Shown here: piece after piece, positions 54,881 through 63,677 of the stretch
Numbering within the stretch: position 1 is the first letter of the stretch
Layout: every line of letters starts with the position of its first letter
NCBI GenBank assembly: GCA_903886275.1
Contig: CAISLN010000087.1
Span: forward strand, 1 to 64,000
Direction of reading: 5' to 3'
From: an uncultured beta proteobacterium
GTDB taxonomy: Bacteria; Pseudomonadota; Gammaproteobacteria; Burkholderiales; Burkholderiaceae_C
Length of the DNA: 64,000 nt
Position numbers and translations under genes: made by a program
The notes under the pieces: generated by a model
Seen by the model: the letters and a program-made list of their open reading frames with translations, nothing else
What the model was told of the DNA's origin: nothing
The model's database searches: none

Positions 54881-56473
54881 ATGAACGCACTGCTTTCCGT
54901 CTCCGACAAAACCGGCATCCTTGAACTCGCGCAGGCCCTGCACGCGCAGGGCATCAAGCTGCTCTCCACCGGTGGCACCGCCAAGCTGCTCTGTGACAAC
55001 GGCCTGCCCGTCACCGAAGTCGCTGCCATGACCGGCTTTCCCGAAATGCTGGACGGCCGCGTCAAGACCTTGCACCCGCGCGTGCACGGCGGCCTGCTGG
55101 CGCGCCGCGACCTGCCCGCGCACATGGCCGCTTTGGCCGAGCACCAGATCGACACCATCGACCTGTTGGTGGTCAATCTGTACCCCTTTGAATCGACCGT
55201 GGCAAAGCCCGGTTGCACGCTGGAAGATGCCATCGAGAACATCGACATAGGCGGCCCGGCCATGGTGCGCAGTGCGGCCAAGAATTGGAAAGACGTGGCG
55301 GTGCTCACCGACGCTTCGCAATACGCCGGTGTGATTGCCGAACTCAAGTCCGGCGGTGTCACGCAGAAGACCAAGTTCGCCCTGAGCGTGGCGGCGTTTA
55401 ACCGCATCAGCCAGTACGACGGCGCCATCAGCGACTATCTGTCGTCGGTGCAGTTTGGCGAGGGCGTGGCCGATGACCAGGCACCCACCTTGAGCCAGTT
55501 CCCCGGCCAAAGCAATGGCCGCTTTATCAAGCTGCAAGACCTGCGCTACGGTGAAAACTCGCACCAACAAGCCGCCCTGTACCGCGACCTGTTTCCCGCC
55601 CCCGGCTCCCTTGTCACAGCCAAGCAGTTGCAAGGCAAGGAGCTCAGCTACAACAACATCGCCGATGCCGATGCGGCCTGGGAATGCGTCAAGGGTTTTG
55701 ACACGCCGGCTTGTGTCATCGTCAAGCATGCCAACCCCTGCGGCGTGGCCATTGGCGCCAACGCGCTGGAGGCCTATAGCAAGGCCTTCAAGACCGACCC
55801 GACCTCGGCCTTTGGCGGCATCATTGCCCTGAACACCCCGCTGGACGAAGCCGGTGCGCGTGAAATCTCCAAGCAGTTTGTCGAGGTGCTGATGGCCCCG
55901 GCCTACAGCCCCGAAGCCCTGGCCGTGTTTGCCGCCAAGGCCAATGTGCGCGTGCTGCAGATCGACCTGCCCAAGGGCGGCAAGAGCGATTGGGACAATG
56001 GCCGCAACGCGGTGGACATGAAGCGCGTGGGTTCGGGCATGCTGCTGCAGACCGCCGACAACCATGAGTTGGCACTCGCCGATCTGAAGGTCGTGACCGT
56101 CAAGCAACCCACGCCAGAGCAACTGCAAGACCTGCTGTTCGCCTGGAAGGTGGCCAAGTTCGTCAAGAGCAATGCCATCGTGTTCTGTGCCGGTGGCATG
56201 ACCATGGGCGTGGGCGCTGGCCAAATGAGCCGTCTGGACTCGGCCCGCATTGCCGGCATCAAGGCCGGTCATGCCGGTCTGTCGCTGGTAGGCACGGTCG
56301 TGGCGAGCGACGCCTTCTTCCCCTTCCGCGATGGTCTCGATGTGGTGGTCGATGCAGGTGCCACCTGCGTCATCCAGCCCGGTGGCTCCATGCGCGACGA
56401 CGAGGTGATTGCTGCGGCCAATGAGCGCGGCGTGGCCATGGTCTATTCGGGCGTGCGCCACTTCAGGCATTGA
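54881..56473 (+). CDS. purH: Bifunctional AICAR formyltransferase / IMP cyclohydrolase
   Basis: A 530-residue enzyme for the last two steps of IMP synthesis. The N-terminal IMP cyclohydrolase (about 1-200) starts with [19 protein letters not shown] and has [15 protein letters not shown]. The AICAR transformylase domain includes [10 protein letters not shown] and [21 protein letters not shown] 54881 is preferred to 54809. Nearby inverted repeats downstream (GCAGGCGTCC at 56546-56555 and its complement at 56599-56608) may help end transcription. Confidence 0.96.
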   Translation: MNALLSVSDKTGILELAQALHAQGIKLLSTGGTAKLLCDNGLPVTEVAAMTGFPEMLDGRVKTLHPRVHGGLLARRDLPAHMAALAEHQIDTIDLLVVNLYPFESTVAKPGCTLEDAIENIDIGGPAMVRSAAKNWKDVAVLTDASQYAGVIAELKSGGVTQKTKFALSVAAFNRISQYDGAISDYLSSVQFGEGVADDQAPTLSQFPGQSNGRFIKLQDLRYGENSHQQAALYRDLFPAPGSLVTAKQLQGKELSYNNIADADAAWECVKGFDTPACVIVKHANPCGVAIGANALEAYSKAFKTDPTSAFGGIIALNTPLDEAGAREISKQFVEVLMAPAYSPEALAVFAAKANVRVLQIDLPKGGKSDWDNGRNAVDMKRVGSGMLLQTADNHELALADLKVVTVKQPTPEQLQDLLFAWKVAKFVKSNAIVFCAGGMTMGVGAGQMSRLDSARIAGIKAGHAGLSLVGTVVASDAFFPFRDGLDVVVDAGATCVIQPGGSMRDDEVIAAANERGVAMVYSGVRHFRH

Positions 56474-56671
56474 TTTTTACGTTGCGTTGTTCGCCTGCTT
56501 TTGTACGGGGCGGGCGAGCCGGGTAACCCATCGAAGGCCCCGCTCGCAGGCGTCCGTTCGGGTCCGCCTGCATCCCTTTGTCGATGCCGTGATTGGCAGG
56601 ACGCCTGCAAGCGCGCGCAGCTGAGCAGCCTGCTCTGAGGTACAAGAAAGGGCAGAGGAGAAGCATTTTTC

Positions 56672-56711
56672 GTGAAATGAATGAATGTGATATTCTGATC
56701 ACTCGTTTCAC
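56672..56711. promoter_or_regulatory. Palindromic promoter/operator region of the RES toxin-antitoxin pair
   Basis: GTGAAA (56672-56677) faces TTTCAC (56706-56711), and GTGAT (56687-56691) faces ATCAC (56698-56702). The two dyads have slightly different centres. GGAGGG (56713-56718) follows as a ribosome site for the antitoxin. Such dyads are typical antitoxin binding sites; binding by this antitoxin is inferred. Confidence 0.6.
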
Positions 56712-56722
56712 TGGAGGGCGCA

Positions 56723-57316
56723 ATGAAGGCAGTCAACTTTCAGGTTTCCATTGCTTTTCAGGCGAATGCTTCGCCAAGGGATGAGGAGGACTTTCGCGCA
56801 GCGGTGCCAGACATTGCTGCGATTTTTTTTCAGCGCCATGAATTTCGGCAGCAGGAACGCATGGCCGAGTATGTGGACCTCTTGCTGAAAGATGTGCCCA
56901 TGCGCAAGGTGGACAAGCGCGTAGCCGACCTCCAAGCCCTGGCAATGGCCCGCGTGTACCAGGGCTGTGAGTGGCTCACTGCCGATGAGGTCGGAAAATT
57001 GGGCGGCCACGGCAAGGCCAATCCAGCGGCTGCGGCGCATCGGTGGAAGGAACAGGGACTTGTTTTTGCGCTGCGTCGCTCCAACCGAGATATGTACCCC
57101 AGGTATGTGTTTTCCGACGACTTCAAGCCTCTGCCGGTCATCAAGCAGGTGCTGAAAGAATTTGGCGACGCTTCTGCAGCCAGAGTCGCCGCATGGTTTG
57201 AAAGCAGGTCTTCGTTTCTGGACGGCAAGCGCCCGCGCGAACTGCTTGTGTCGGACCCCGCCAGGGTGGTTCTTGCCGCCAAAGATGCAACCCAGGCCGA
57301 GCGGGAACCCGCTTGA
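56723..57316 (+). CDS. Xre/MbcA/ParS-type antitoxin of a RES toxin system
   Basis: A 197-residue protein. The C-terminal 70 residues match the toxin-binding domain of Xre/MbcA/ParS antitoxins: AARVAAWFESRSSFLDGKRP, then RELLVSDPARVVLAA. The central part, with EWLTADEVGKLGG, resembles a DNA-binding helix-turn-helix. The N-terminal 90 residues are longer than in most such antitoxins. It overlaps the RES toxin start by 4 bases, so the pair is translationally coupled. Probably represses its own promoter. Confidence 0.82.
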   Translation: MKAVNFQVSIAFQANASPRDEEDFRAAVPDIAAIFFQRHEFRQQERMAEYVDLLLKDVPMRKVDKRVADLQALAMARVYQGCEWLTADEVGKLGGHGKANPAAAAHRWKEQGLVFALRRSNRDMYPRYVFSDDFKPLPVIKQVLKEFGDASAARVAAWFESRSSFLDGKRPRELLVSDPARVVLAAKDATQAEREPA

Positions 57317-57951
57317 GCGGCGCAGAATCCATTGCGGCCGCAAGCATAGGCACGGTGCGTCTGGAGCGTGGCTTGTGGTGGCGCGTTTATTCCAGTGCGC
57401 GTGGGCCCGGCGCATTCAATGCATCCGGTGGTGGAAACGCCAGGTTTTCGCCGATTTCAGATGCAAGCGGCAGCACCATTCCCACGATGTACCTGGGGGC
57501 CACCCCCGCAGTGGCGTTGATGGAAACCGTATTGCATGACTGCCCCTCGCCATCGTCCGGCTACATCCTGACACTTCCGAACGCCAAAGAGGAGTCGAGG
57601 CGCATGGCCTGCCTGGCGATTCTGGAGCCGGTGGTGCTTGCCGACTTTTCAGCCATCGGGCTGCGTCGCATCGGGCTCAGCAAGGCGGATGTGGTCGATT
57701 CGGGAAAGTCGGCCTACCCGGATAGCCGCGAGATTGCAAAACAGGTCTATCAGTCGAGACAGGACATACAAGGCATTCAATGGACATCCAGGCAGGATGA
57801 CAGGTCGAGTGCGCTGGTTTTGTTTGGCTCGCGAATGAAGAGGCACAGCCTATCGGTGTGGCACGAGGACCAGGCCATCCATGACGGGATGGTCCTCGAT
57901 GCGCTCGTTGCGCTGTTGGATCAATTGGATGCCGGGTTGACGTTTTTCTGA
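57313..57951 (+). CDS. RES-domain toxin (NAD-degrading type)
   Basis: A 212-residue protein with a RES domain. The characteristic Arg is in LWWRVYSSARGPGAFN, the central block is YLGATPAVALMETVLHD with the Glu, and a late Ser/Asp segment (SSALVLFGS) completes the domain. RES toxins deplete NAD or modify it, arresting growth until neutralised by the partner antitoxin. The start is TTG at 57313, overlapping the antitoxin stop (TTGA), and I saw no better start. Confidence 0.85.
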   Translation: MSGAESIAAASIGTVRLERGLWWRVYSSARGPGAFNASGGGNARFSPISDASGSTIPTMYLGATPAVALMETVLHDCPSPSSGYILTLPNAKEESRRMACLAILEPVVLADFSAIGLRRIGLSKADVVDSGKSAYPDSREIAKQVYQSRQDIQGIQWTSRQDDRSSALVLFGSRMKRHSLSVWHEDQAIHDGMVLDALVALLDQLDAGLTFF

Positions 57952-58079
57952 TGAGCTAAAGCGCCTTCGATGCGGTGCAGATTCTGTGAAAATCGAGGCC
58001 TCACCTCTCGCCCCACCTGCCTGCAAAGAAGGCGCTCAGGGCACTTCAAAAACCCCCAACGCGCTGATCGGAATGATGC

Positions 58080-58802
58080 ATGCAAAACGAAGAACGCCAG
58101 AGCCCATTGCCTGCTCCGAGCATGGCACATGGGACGATGCCAAACACCCTGTTGAACGCCGACCTGTCTGAGCGCTGTGTGGTCGATAGCCTTGCCTTGC
58201 CCTGGCAACCATCTCCCTCACCGCTGGTGCAGCGCAGGCTGCTGGAGCGCGAGGGTGGGGAGGTGGCACGGGCCACCTCCATCGTGCGGTATGAAGCCGG
58301 TGCCAGCTTTGACGCGCATCTGCACGAACTGGGCGAAGAAATTTTGGTGCTCGAAGGCACCTTGAGCGACGAGTGGGGCCACTACGGGCCCGGCACCTAT
58401 CTGAAGAACCCACCAGGCTCCAGCCATGCACCGTTTTCTGAAGAGGGCTGCACCTTGTTCGTCAAGCTCAGGCATTTGGCCGTGGACGAGTGCGAGAGGG
58501 TGGTGGTGGACACCGCGCAGTCGGCCTGGCGCCAAGGCATGGTGCAGGGGCTCACGGTCCTGCCCCTTTCCGAATGGGGGACCACGCATACGGCGATGGT
58601 GCGATGGGCGCCGGGAACCTATTTCAATGCCCACCGGCATTACGGGGGTGAGGAGATCCTGGTGGTCGAGGGGGTGTTTAGCGACGAGTACGGCCGTTAC
58701 CCCCAGGGCAGCTGGATTCGCAGTCCCCATCTGAGTGCGCACCAACCGTTTAGCGAAGAGGGCTGCTTGATCCTGGTGAAAACCGGCCACCTTGTAGCCT
58801 GA
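58080..58802 (+). CDS. Bicupin protein, ChrR-cupin-like
   Basis: A 240-residue protein with two tandem cupin repeats (about residues 50-130 and 155-238). Each has metal-binding histidines: DAHLHELGEEILVLEG in the first and NAHRHYGGEEILVVEG in the second, with matching late FSEEGC segments. The repeats resemble the cupin half of anti-sigma factor ChrR, but no zinc-binding anti-sigma domain precedes them and no ECF sigma gene is adjacent. Likely a metal-binding enzyme or sensor; function unassigned. Confidence 0.8.
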   Translation: MQNEERQSPLPAPSMAHGTMPNTLLNADLSERCVVDSLALPWQPSPSPLVQRRLLEREGGEVARATSIVRYEAGASFDAHLHELGEEILVLEGTLSDEWGHYGPGTYLKNPPGSSHAPFSEEGCTLFVKLRHLAVDECERVVVDTAQSAWRQGMVQGLTVLPLSEWGTTHTAMVRWAPGTYFNAHRHYGGEEILVVEGVFSDEYGRYPQGSWIRSPHLSAHQPFSEEGCLILVKTGHLVA

Positions 58803-58826
58803 TGCAAGGCGCCAGGGCCTGGCTGC

Positions 58827-59540
58827 TTACCAGGGAATTTCTTGGCCCTGGTAGTCCACAAAATGCGCACCCTGGCGGGCGCTCAGGCCTTGCAAGGCGC
58901 TGAGCATTCCTTGCACCGATTCCCCCGGCTCCAGCAAGTGGGGCACAGCGGCGGCGAAGGGGCGCGACAGGTCTGAGCGCACCGTGCCCGGTTGCAAGGC
59001 GACCACGCGCAGCTCGGGCTGTTTGCGTTGCAACTCGATCGCTGCAGTTTGCAGCAGCATATTGAGCGCTGCCTTGGCTGCGCGGTAGCCGTACCAGCCC
59101 CCCTTTTTGTTGTCGCTGATGCTGCCCACGCGCGCTGAGAGCTTGGCGTACATGCTGGGCCCCGCAGCCAACAGGGGCGCGAAGTGCCGCAGCACCATGA
59201 TCGGCCCGATCGCATTGATCTCAAACGCCTTGGCCAGAATGTCCGGGCGCAAGGCCGCCAGCGATTTCTCGGGGCCCACACCGTCAATGGTCAAGGCGCC
59301 GGTGGCGTCCACGATAAAGTGGTAGGGGCCATTCGCCGCCAGGGCTGAAGCCTGTGCGGCCAGCGCAGCCGTGTCTTGCAGGTCAAAGCCCTGGGCGCGC
59401 GACAAGCGCTCGACCTGGATGCAGCGCGGGTCTTGCTGCAGGGCGGCCACAAAGGCCTGCCCAATGGCGCCGCTTGCGCCTAGGACAAGCGCCCGGTAGT
59501 CATGTTCAAAAAGAGAGGATATAGGGGTTGAAAGGCTCAT
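58827..59540 (-). CDS. Short-chain dehydrogenase/reductase
   Basis: A 237-residue SDR from ATG 59540. The nucleotide motif is VLGASGAIGQAF (a GxxGxxG variant), and the active-site YxxxK is in WYGYRAAKAALN. An SxxN/Q-type context precedes it (ARVGSISDNKKGG). Substrate unknown. It overlaps the stop of the DCC-family gene by 4 bases (59537-59540), so it belongs to the leftward regA operon end. An upstream extension to 59909 is rejected. Confidence 0.88.
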   Translation of the reverse strand: MSLSTPISSLFEHDYRALVLGASGAIGQAFVAALQQDPRCIQVERLSRAQGFDLQDTAALAAQASALAANGPYHFIVDATGALTIDGVGPEKSLAALRPDILAKAFEINAIGPIMVLRHFAPLLAAGPSMYAKLSARVGSISDNKKGGWYGYRAAKAALNMLLQTAAIELQRKQPELRVVALQPGTVRSDLSRPFAAAVPHLLEPGESVQGMLSALQGLSARQGAHFVDYQGQEIPW

Positions 59541-59953
59541 GGTTTCAGTCTCGCGTCCCAGCGCCGGTAGCCGGCTTGCATCCAGGGCCGCAACACCAAA
59601 AAGGCCCGGTAGCCGAGCTCCATGGCGCTCAGCAGACCCGGCAATTTCGCCAGGCTTGCGAGGTGGCGCCAACCCGGAAGTTGCGACCAGACATGCACGA
59701 ATGCGCGTGCGCCACTGAGCAGTTGGCCATCGGGCTGTATGGCATGAAAGCGGCGCATCAACGCGTCGCGTGTCGTCCCCTGCGGCGGGCAGTAGCCCGG
59801 CTCGGAGATATCGACCCACTGCAGGACTTGCGGCCCGGACAGGCCCCGGTACATCGCGATTTCGCGGCTGCACAGCGGGCAGGAGCCATCGAACAGCACG
59901 GCGCTGCAAGGCGCTGGGCTGTGGGGGGCGGTTTGGACAGATTCGGTTGTCAT
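59537..59953 (-). CDS. DCC-family thiol-disulfide oxidoreductase-like protein (DUF393)
   Basis: A 138-residue protein with the DCC motif DGSCPLCSREI near residue 22 (D-x-x-C-x-x-C), the feature that names the family. The rest fits DUF393: a Leu-rich middle and WRHLASLAKLPGLL near the C-terminus. Redox or thioredoxin-like activity is suggested but unproven. Translationally coupled with the SDR gene and 33 bases after regA. Confidence 0.85.
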   Translation of the reverse strand: MTTESVQTAPHSPAPCSAVLFDGSCPLCSREIAMYRGLSGPQVLQWVDISEPGYCPPQGTTRDALMRRFHAIQPDGQLLSGARAFVHVWSQLPGWRHLASLAKLPGLLSAMELGYRAFLVLRPWMQAGYRRWDARLKP

Positions 59954-59986
59954 AACAGTCTCGGGTGGCTATTGAGGGGCAGGGCC

Positions 59987-60532
59987 TTACTTGACCTGTT
60001 GCTTTTCCAGCTTGCGCGCCAGGGTGCGGCGGTGCATGCCCAGGCGGCGCGCGGTCTCTGAAATATTGAAGTCGGCCTGTGCCAGCGCCTCATGGATGCG
60101 TTCCCATTCCAGCGTCTTGATGGAGGTGGAGCGCTGGCTCAAGGCCACCTCGACGCTGCCGTCCACCCTGGCAAAGGCGGCTTCGATATCGTCGGTATTG
60201 GAGGGCTTGGCCAGGTAATGGCAGGCGCCTAGCTTGATGGCCTCGACCGCCGTGGCAATGCTGGCAAAGCCGGTCAGCACCACGATGTGCATGCTGTTGT
60301 CGTGCTGGTGCAGGGTTTGCACGCAGGTCAGGCCTGAGGCGGCGCCGTTGAGTTTGAGGTCCACCACCGCATAGGCGGGTTGGTGCTGCTGCAGGTGCAG
60401 CGCCACTTCTTCGTGGCTGCAGGCATGCAGCACCTGGTAGCCGCGCCGCACAAAGGAGCGGCCCAGGGTGCGCGCGAAGGCGGCATCGTCCTCGACGATG
60501 AGCAGCAGGCGTTCAGTGCTGGAGGGGAGCAT
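59987..60532 (-). CDS. regA: RegA/ActR/PrrA-type response regulator
   Basis: A 181-residue response regulator. The receiver (about 9-125) has the acidic pair at 15-16 (VEDD), phosphoacceptor Asp58 (AVVDLKLNGA) and Lys109 (LAKP). A short Fis-type HTH at the C-terminus reads NISETARRLGMHRRTLARKL, the almost invariant RegA-family recognition region. It pairs with the upstream kinase, whose gene it overlaps by 20 bases. In related bacteria it controls respiration, CO2/N2 fixation and oxidases by redox state. Confidence 0.92.
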   Translation of the reverse strand: MLPSSTERLLLIVEDDAAFARTLGRSFVRRGYQVLHACSHEEVALHLQQHQPAYAVVDLKLNGAASGLTCVQTLHQHDNSMHIVVLTGFASIATAVEAIKLGACHYLAKPSNTDDIEAAFARVDGSVEVALSQRSTSIKTLEWERIHEALAQADFNISETARRLGMHRRTLARKLEKQQVK

Positions 60533-61841
60533 GGGGTGCGATGGTCAGAGCCGACAGGGGCAGGGTGAGTCGAACCAGGGCGCCGCCTTCGGGGCGGTTC
60601 TCGGCCGTCAAGGTGCCGCCCAAGGTCTTGGCCACATTGACCGACAGAAAGAGGCCCAGGCCACCGCCCGCTCGCCCCTTGCTCGATTGGTAGGGCTTGC
60701 CCAGTTGCGCCAGCATGGGGGCGGGGAAGCCAGGCCCCCGGTCGGTCACGGTCAGCACCAGCAAGGCCGCGGTGCAAACCAGCTCCAGGCCTACCCATTG
60801 CGGCGAGGCCTCCAGGGCGTTGTCCAGCACATTGCAAATCATTTGTTGGATAGTGGAGTCGCCGACGATGGCCTGGCCCATGTCGCCGTGCTGCAGGTAG
60901 TCGAAGGCAACGACCGGTCTTGTGCTGCGCCAATCGGCAACCAGCTGATCCAAAAATTGCGCCAGCGTGGTCTTGACCGAATACTCGCCGCGCGTCTCAC
61001 CCGCAGACAGCAGAATGCCGCTGACGATGCGCTTGCAGCGTTGGAGTTGCACGCGCATTTCTTCGACATCTTGCTGCAGCTCTGCGTTGCCACTGAGGGC
61101 GGGCAGGTACTGCCAGTCGCCCAAGATCACATCCATGGTGGCAAGCGGAGTGCCCAGCTCATGGGCGGCGCCCGAGGCCAGCAGGCCCATGCGCACAAAA
61201 TGCTCGTGCTCGGTGGCGCGCTGGCGCAAGTCGGCCAGCCTTGCATCGCGCTCGCGCAGGTTGCCGCTGATGCGCGTGATGGAGGCCACCAAGAGCGTGG
61301 CATTGAGCGCAAAGCAAATCATCAGGCCCTGGACATAGAGGCTGCCCAGGCCCCGGTCATGGTCCAAGGGAAGGGTCAGGGGCTGGGCCAAAAGGGCCAG
61401 TGCCGCAACGCAGCTCGCGGTAATGGCCACCAGCATCCAGGTCCAACGCGGCTTGAGCAGCAGGGCGCCCAAAATCACCTGCATCAGGTACAAATACACA
61501 AAGGGGTTGGTGGCGCCACCGCTGAGGTAGAGCTGGCCGGTGAGCACCGCCACATCCACCAGCAGCGCCACAAAGAGCTCGCGGTCCGAGACCTGTGAGC
61601 GCTCCTGCCAGCGCAACTGGCTGGCAATGTTGAAGGCCACCAGCCCGGCCAGCAACTGAACCATGGGGGGCAGGGGCAGGACGATGCCAAAGCCCAGGCT
61701 CACCACGGCGATGGTGATGATTTGCCCGGCGATGGCGACCCAGCGCAGCTGTATCAGCTGGCGCATGTTTTTGTGGCCTGCGGCCTCGTTCAGCGGGCTG
61801 GGCTCGCCCCCTGGGACGGCGCGCTCAGGGCCGTCTTGCAT
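60513..61841 (-). CDS. regB: RegB/PrrB-type redox-sensing histidine kinase
   Basis: A 442-residue membrane kinase. About six hydrophobic segments lie in residues 33-190, with the family quinone-binding motif GGATNPF at 108-114. The H-box is LASGAAHELGTPLAT (His227), followed 42 residues later by Cys269 in QRCKRI, close to the spacing of His and the redox-active Cys in Rhodobacter RegB. ATP-binding motifs include NVLDNALEASP and GGGLGLFLSVNVA. It should sense ubiquinol pool/redox state and phosphorylate RegA. Its location next to cyo genes suits terminal oxidase control. Confidence 0.92.
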   Translation of the reverse strand: MQDGPERAVPGGEPSPLNEAAGHKNMRQLIQLRWVAIAGQIITIAVVSLGFGIVLPLPPMVQLLAGLVAFNIASQLRWQERSQVSDRELFVALLVDVAVLTGQLYLSGGATNPFVYLYLMQVILGALLLKPRWTWMLVAITASCVAALALLAQPLTLPLDHDRGLGSLYVQGLMICFALNATLLVASITRISGNLRERDARLADLRQRATEHEHFVRMGLLASGAAHELGTPLATMDVILGDWQYLPALSGNAELQQDVEEMRVQLQRCKRIVSGILLSAGETRGEYSVKTTLAQFLDQLVADWRSTRPVVAFDYLQHGDMGQAIVGDSTIQQMICNVLDNALEASPQWVGLELVCTAALLVLTVTDRGPGFPAPMLAQLGKPYQSSKGRAGGGLGLFLSVNVAKTLGGTLTAENRPEGGALVRLTLPLSALTIAPHAPLQH

Positions 61842-61870
61842 GCTCAGATTCTTGGTTCAAGGTCAGCCGT

Positions 61871-62629
61871 TCATTGTTGTGTAGGGCGGCGCGCTTCGCG
61901 TGCGAAGCGCCAAGCCGCCCAGGCCACCATCAGTGCGAGGGTGTACCAAGTCAGAGCGTAGACCAGATGGTTGTTGTAGAAGGTCAGCACGGTCAATCCC
62001 GCTACCGGTGCAAGGGTATCTGTCGCTGTGGCGGCGGGTTCGGCCGGCGTTATTTCTGCATCCAAAAAATAGGGGGCGACATCGTGCAGGGCGCGCGCAG
62101 TGGCAATGGCCTGCACGTCGCGTGCGTACCAGCGGTTGGCTTGCGCGTCGTTGTGACGCAAAAAGGCCATGCCCGTCTCGGTGATGCGCAGCAGACCGGC
62201 AACGCTGACCGGCGCGCCGGGCTCCTGTGTTGCTTGCGCATCGATGGCGGCGCGCTGGGCCGCCGTCACAAAGCCCCGGTTGACCAGCAGCACCGTACCG
62301 TCTGCCTGGCGCAAGGGCGCGAGCAGCCAGTAGCCGCTGCCAAGTTCGGTGACCGCCTGTACCCAGGTGGAGCGCTGGTTCAGCCAGACACCGCTGGCGC
62401 TGATGTGGCGGTATTCATGGCTGGCCACCGTGATGTCCGGCCACTCTTTACGCCCCGGTGCGGGCGCAAGCGGTGCCTGCACGCGCTGGGCAATGCGCTC
62501 CATCAATTCGAGCTTCCACACGCGCCGCTGCAACTGCCAACTGCCCAGCGCAAGCAGAGCGGCCACCAGCGCAACCGCAAGGCAAACACCTGCGATGGCG
62601 AGCGGCGAGCGGCGCAGGGTCTTGCTCAT
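61871..62629 (-). CDS. SURF1-family cytochrome oxidase assembly protein
   Basis: A 252-residue inner-membrane protein with one N-terminal and one C-terminal span (about residues 12-32 and 222-242) and SURF1 motifs: LGSWQLQRRVWK, GYWLLAPLRQADGTVLLVNRG near the middle, and LTFYNNHLVYALTWYTLAL. SURF1 helps heme a/o insertion into oxidases. It lies 14 bases after cyoD in the direction of transcription. A 20-base perfect palindrome is embedded near its 3' end (61891-61910). Confidence 0.92.
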   Translation of the reverse strand: MSKTLRRSPLAIAGVCLAVALVAALLALGSWQLQRRVWKLELMERIAQRVQAPLAPAPGRKEWPDITVASHEYRHISASGVWLNQRSTWVQAVTELGSGYWLLAPLRQADGTVLLVNRGFVTAAQRAAIDAQATQEPGAPVSVAGLLRITETGMAFLRHNDAQANRWYARDVQAIATARALHDVAPYFLDAEITPAEPAATATDTLAPVAGLTVLTFYNNHLVYALTWYTLALMVAWAAWRFAREARRPTQQ

Positions 62630-62643
62630 TGTTCAGACCGGCT

Positions 62644-63051
62644 TCAGGGCACTTCGCGCATGGAGCCCGCCGTCATGGGATGGGGCATCATGTTGGTGTT
62701 GAGGTGGTACATCACCCACACCGAGCCGCTCAGGGTAATGACCACCAACACCACGGTGAAGATCAGTGCCAGCATCGACCAGCCGCCCTCCGTGCTGGAC
62801 CTCATGTGCAAGAAATACACCATGTGCACCACGATTTGCACCGCCGCAAAAGCGAACAGCACCAGCACCGTGGTGCTGGACTGGGTGAACACATGGCCCA
62901 TCACCAGCCAGAACGGAATGGCGGTGAGCAGCACGGCCAGCAGGAAGCCGGTCACATAGCCCTTGAAGCTGCCGTGGTCGGTGCCGTGGGCATCGCCATG
63001 TGCATCGTGGGCGTCATGGGCCTGTGCGGAATCGGAATGGTTGGCGCTCAT
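62644..63051 (-). CDS. cyoD: Cytochrome o ubiquinol oxidase subunit IV
   Basis: A 135-residue subunit with three hydrophobic spans (YVTGFLLAVLLTAIPFWLVM; VLFAFAAVQIVVHMVYFLHM; LIFTVVLVVITLSGSVWVMY). A His/Asp/Ala-rich N-terminus precedes them. Subunit IV stabilises the cytochrome bo3 oxidase. It overlaps the cyoC stop by 4 bases. Confidence 0.93.
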   Translation of the reverse strand: MSANHSDSAQAHDAHDAHGDAHGTDHGSFKGYVTGFLLAVLLTAIPFWLVMGHVFTQSSTTVLVLFAFAAVQIVVHMVYFLHMRSSTEGGWSMLALIFTVVLVVITLSGSVWVMYHLNTNMMPHPMTAGSMREVP

Positions 63052-63677
63052 GGCAGGACTCCCATCAGGTAAACAAAGGTGAAAACGCCAATCCAGATGA
63101 CATCCAGAAAGTGCCAGAACATCGACAGGCAGGTCAGGCGCCGGCAGTTCTCGGGGCTCAGGCCGTGGCGCCAGAGTTGCACCATCAGCGTGACGAGCCA
63201 GATGATGCCAAAGCTCACATGCAGACCGTGCGTGCCCACCAGGGTAAAGAAGGCCGACAAAAACGCACTGCGTTGTGGCCCGGCGCCTTCATGGATCAGG
63301 TGTACGAATTCAAAAATTTCCAGCCCGATAAAGCCGGCCCCCAGCAGGCCGGTGATGGCCAGCCAGACCAGCACCCGGTGCATCTGCTTGCGCTGCATCT
63401 CCAGCATGGCAAAGCCATAGGTGATGGAGGACAACAGCAGCAGCGAGGTGTTGAGCGCCACCAGCGGCAGATCGAACAGGTCGGCGCCCGAGGGGCCTGC
63501 GGCGTAGCTGCGGCCCAGCACGGCGTAGGTGGCGAACAGGCAGGCAAACACCAGGCAGTCGCTCATCAGGTAGAGCCAGAAGCCCAGCAGGGTGCCGTTT
63601 TCCGGGTGGTGGTCGCGCCGGTAAAAGCGGGCGCTGGGGTCAAGGGCGCCGGGAGCGGCGTGTATCAGTTCAGACAT
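63048..63677 (-). CDS. cyoC: Cytochrome o ubiquinol oxidase subunit III
   Basis: A 209-residue heme-copper oxidase subunit III with five spans, containing GFWLYLMSDCLVFACLFATY near residue 30 and THGLHVSFGIIWLVTLMVQL. It overlaps the cyoB stop by 8 bases and cyoD by 4. Confidence 0.94.
   Translation of the reverse strand: MSELIHAAPGALDPSARFYRRDHHPENGTLLGFWLYLMSDCLVFACLFATYAVLGRSYAAGPSGADLFDLPLVALNTSLLLLSSITYGFAMLEMQRKQMHRVLVWLAITGLLGAGFIGLEIFEFVHLIHEGAGPQRSAFLSAFFTLVGTHGLHVSFGIIWLVTLMVQLWRHGLSPENCRRLTCLSMFWHFLDVIWIGVFTFVYLMGVLP

Noticed and set aside
58080..58802. Bicupin protein considered as ureidoglycine aminohydrolase
   Set aside because: Its repeats fit the ChrR-type cupin better, and it lies about 44 kb from the allantoin genes.
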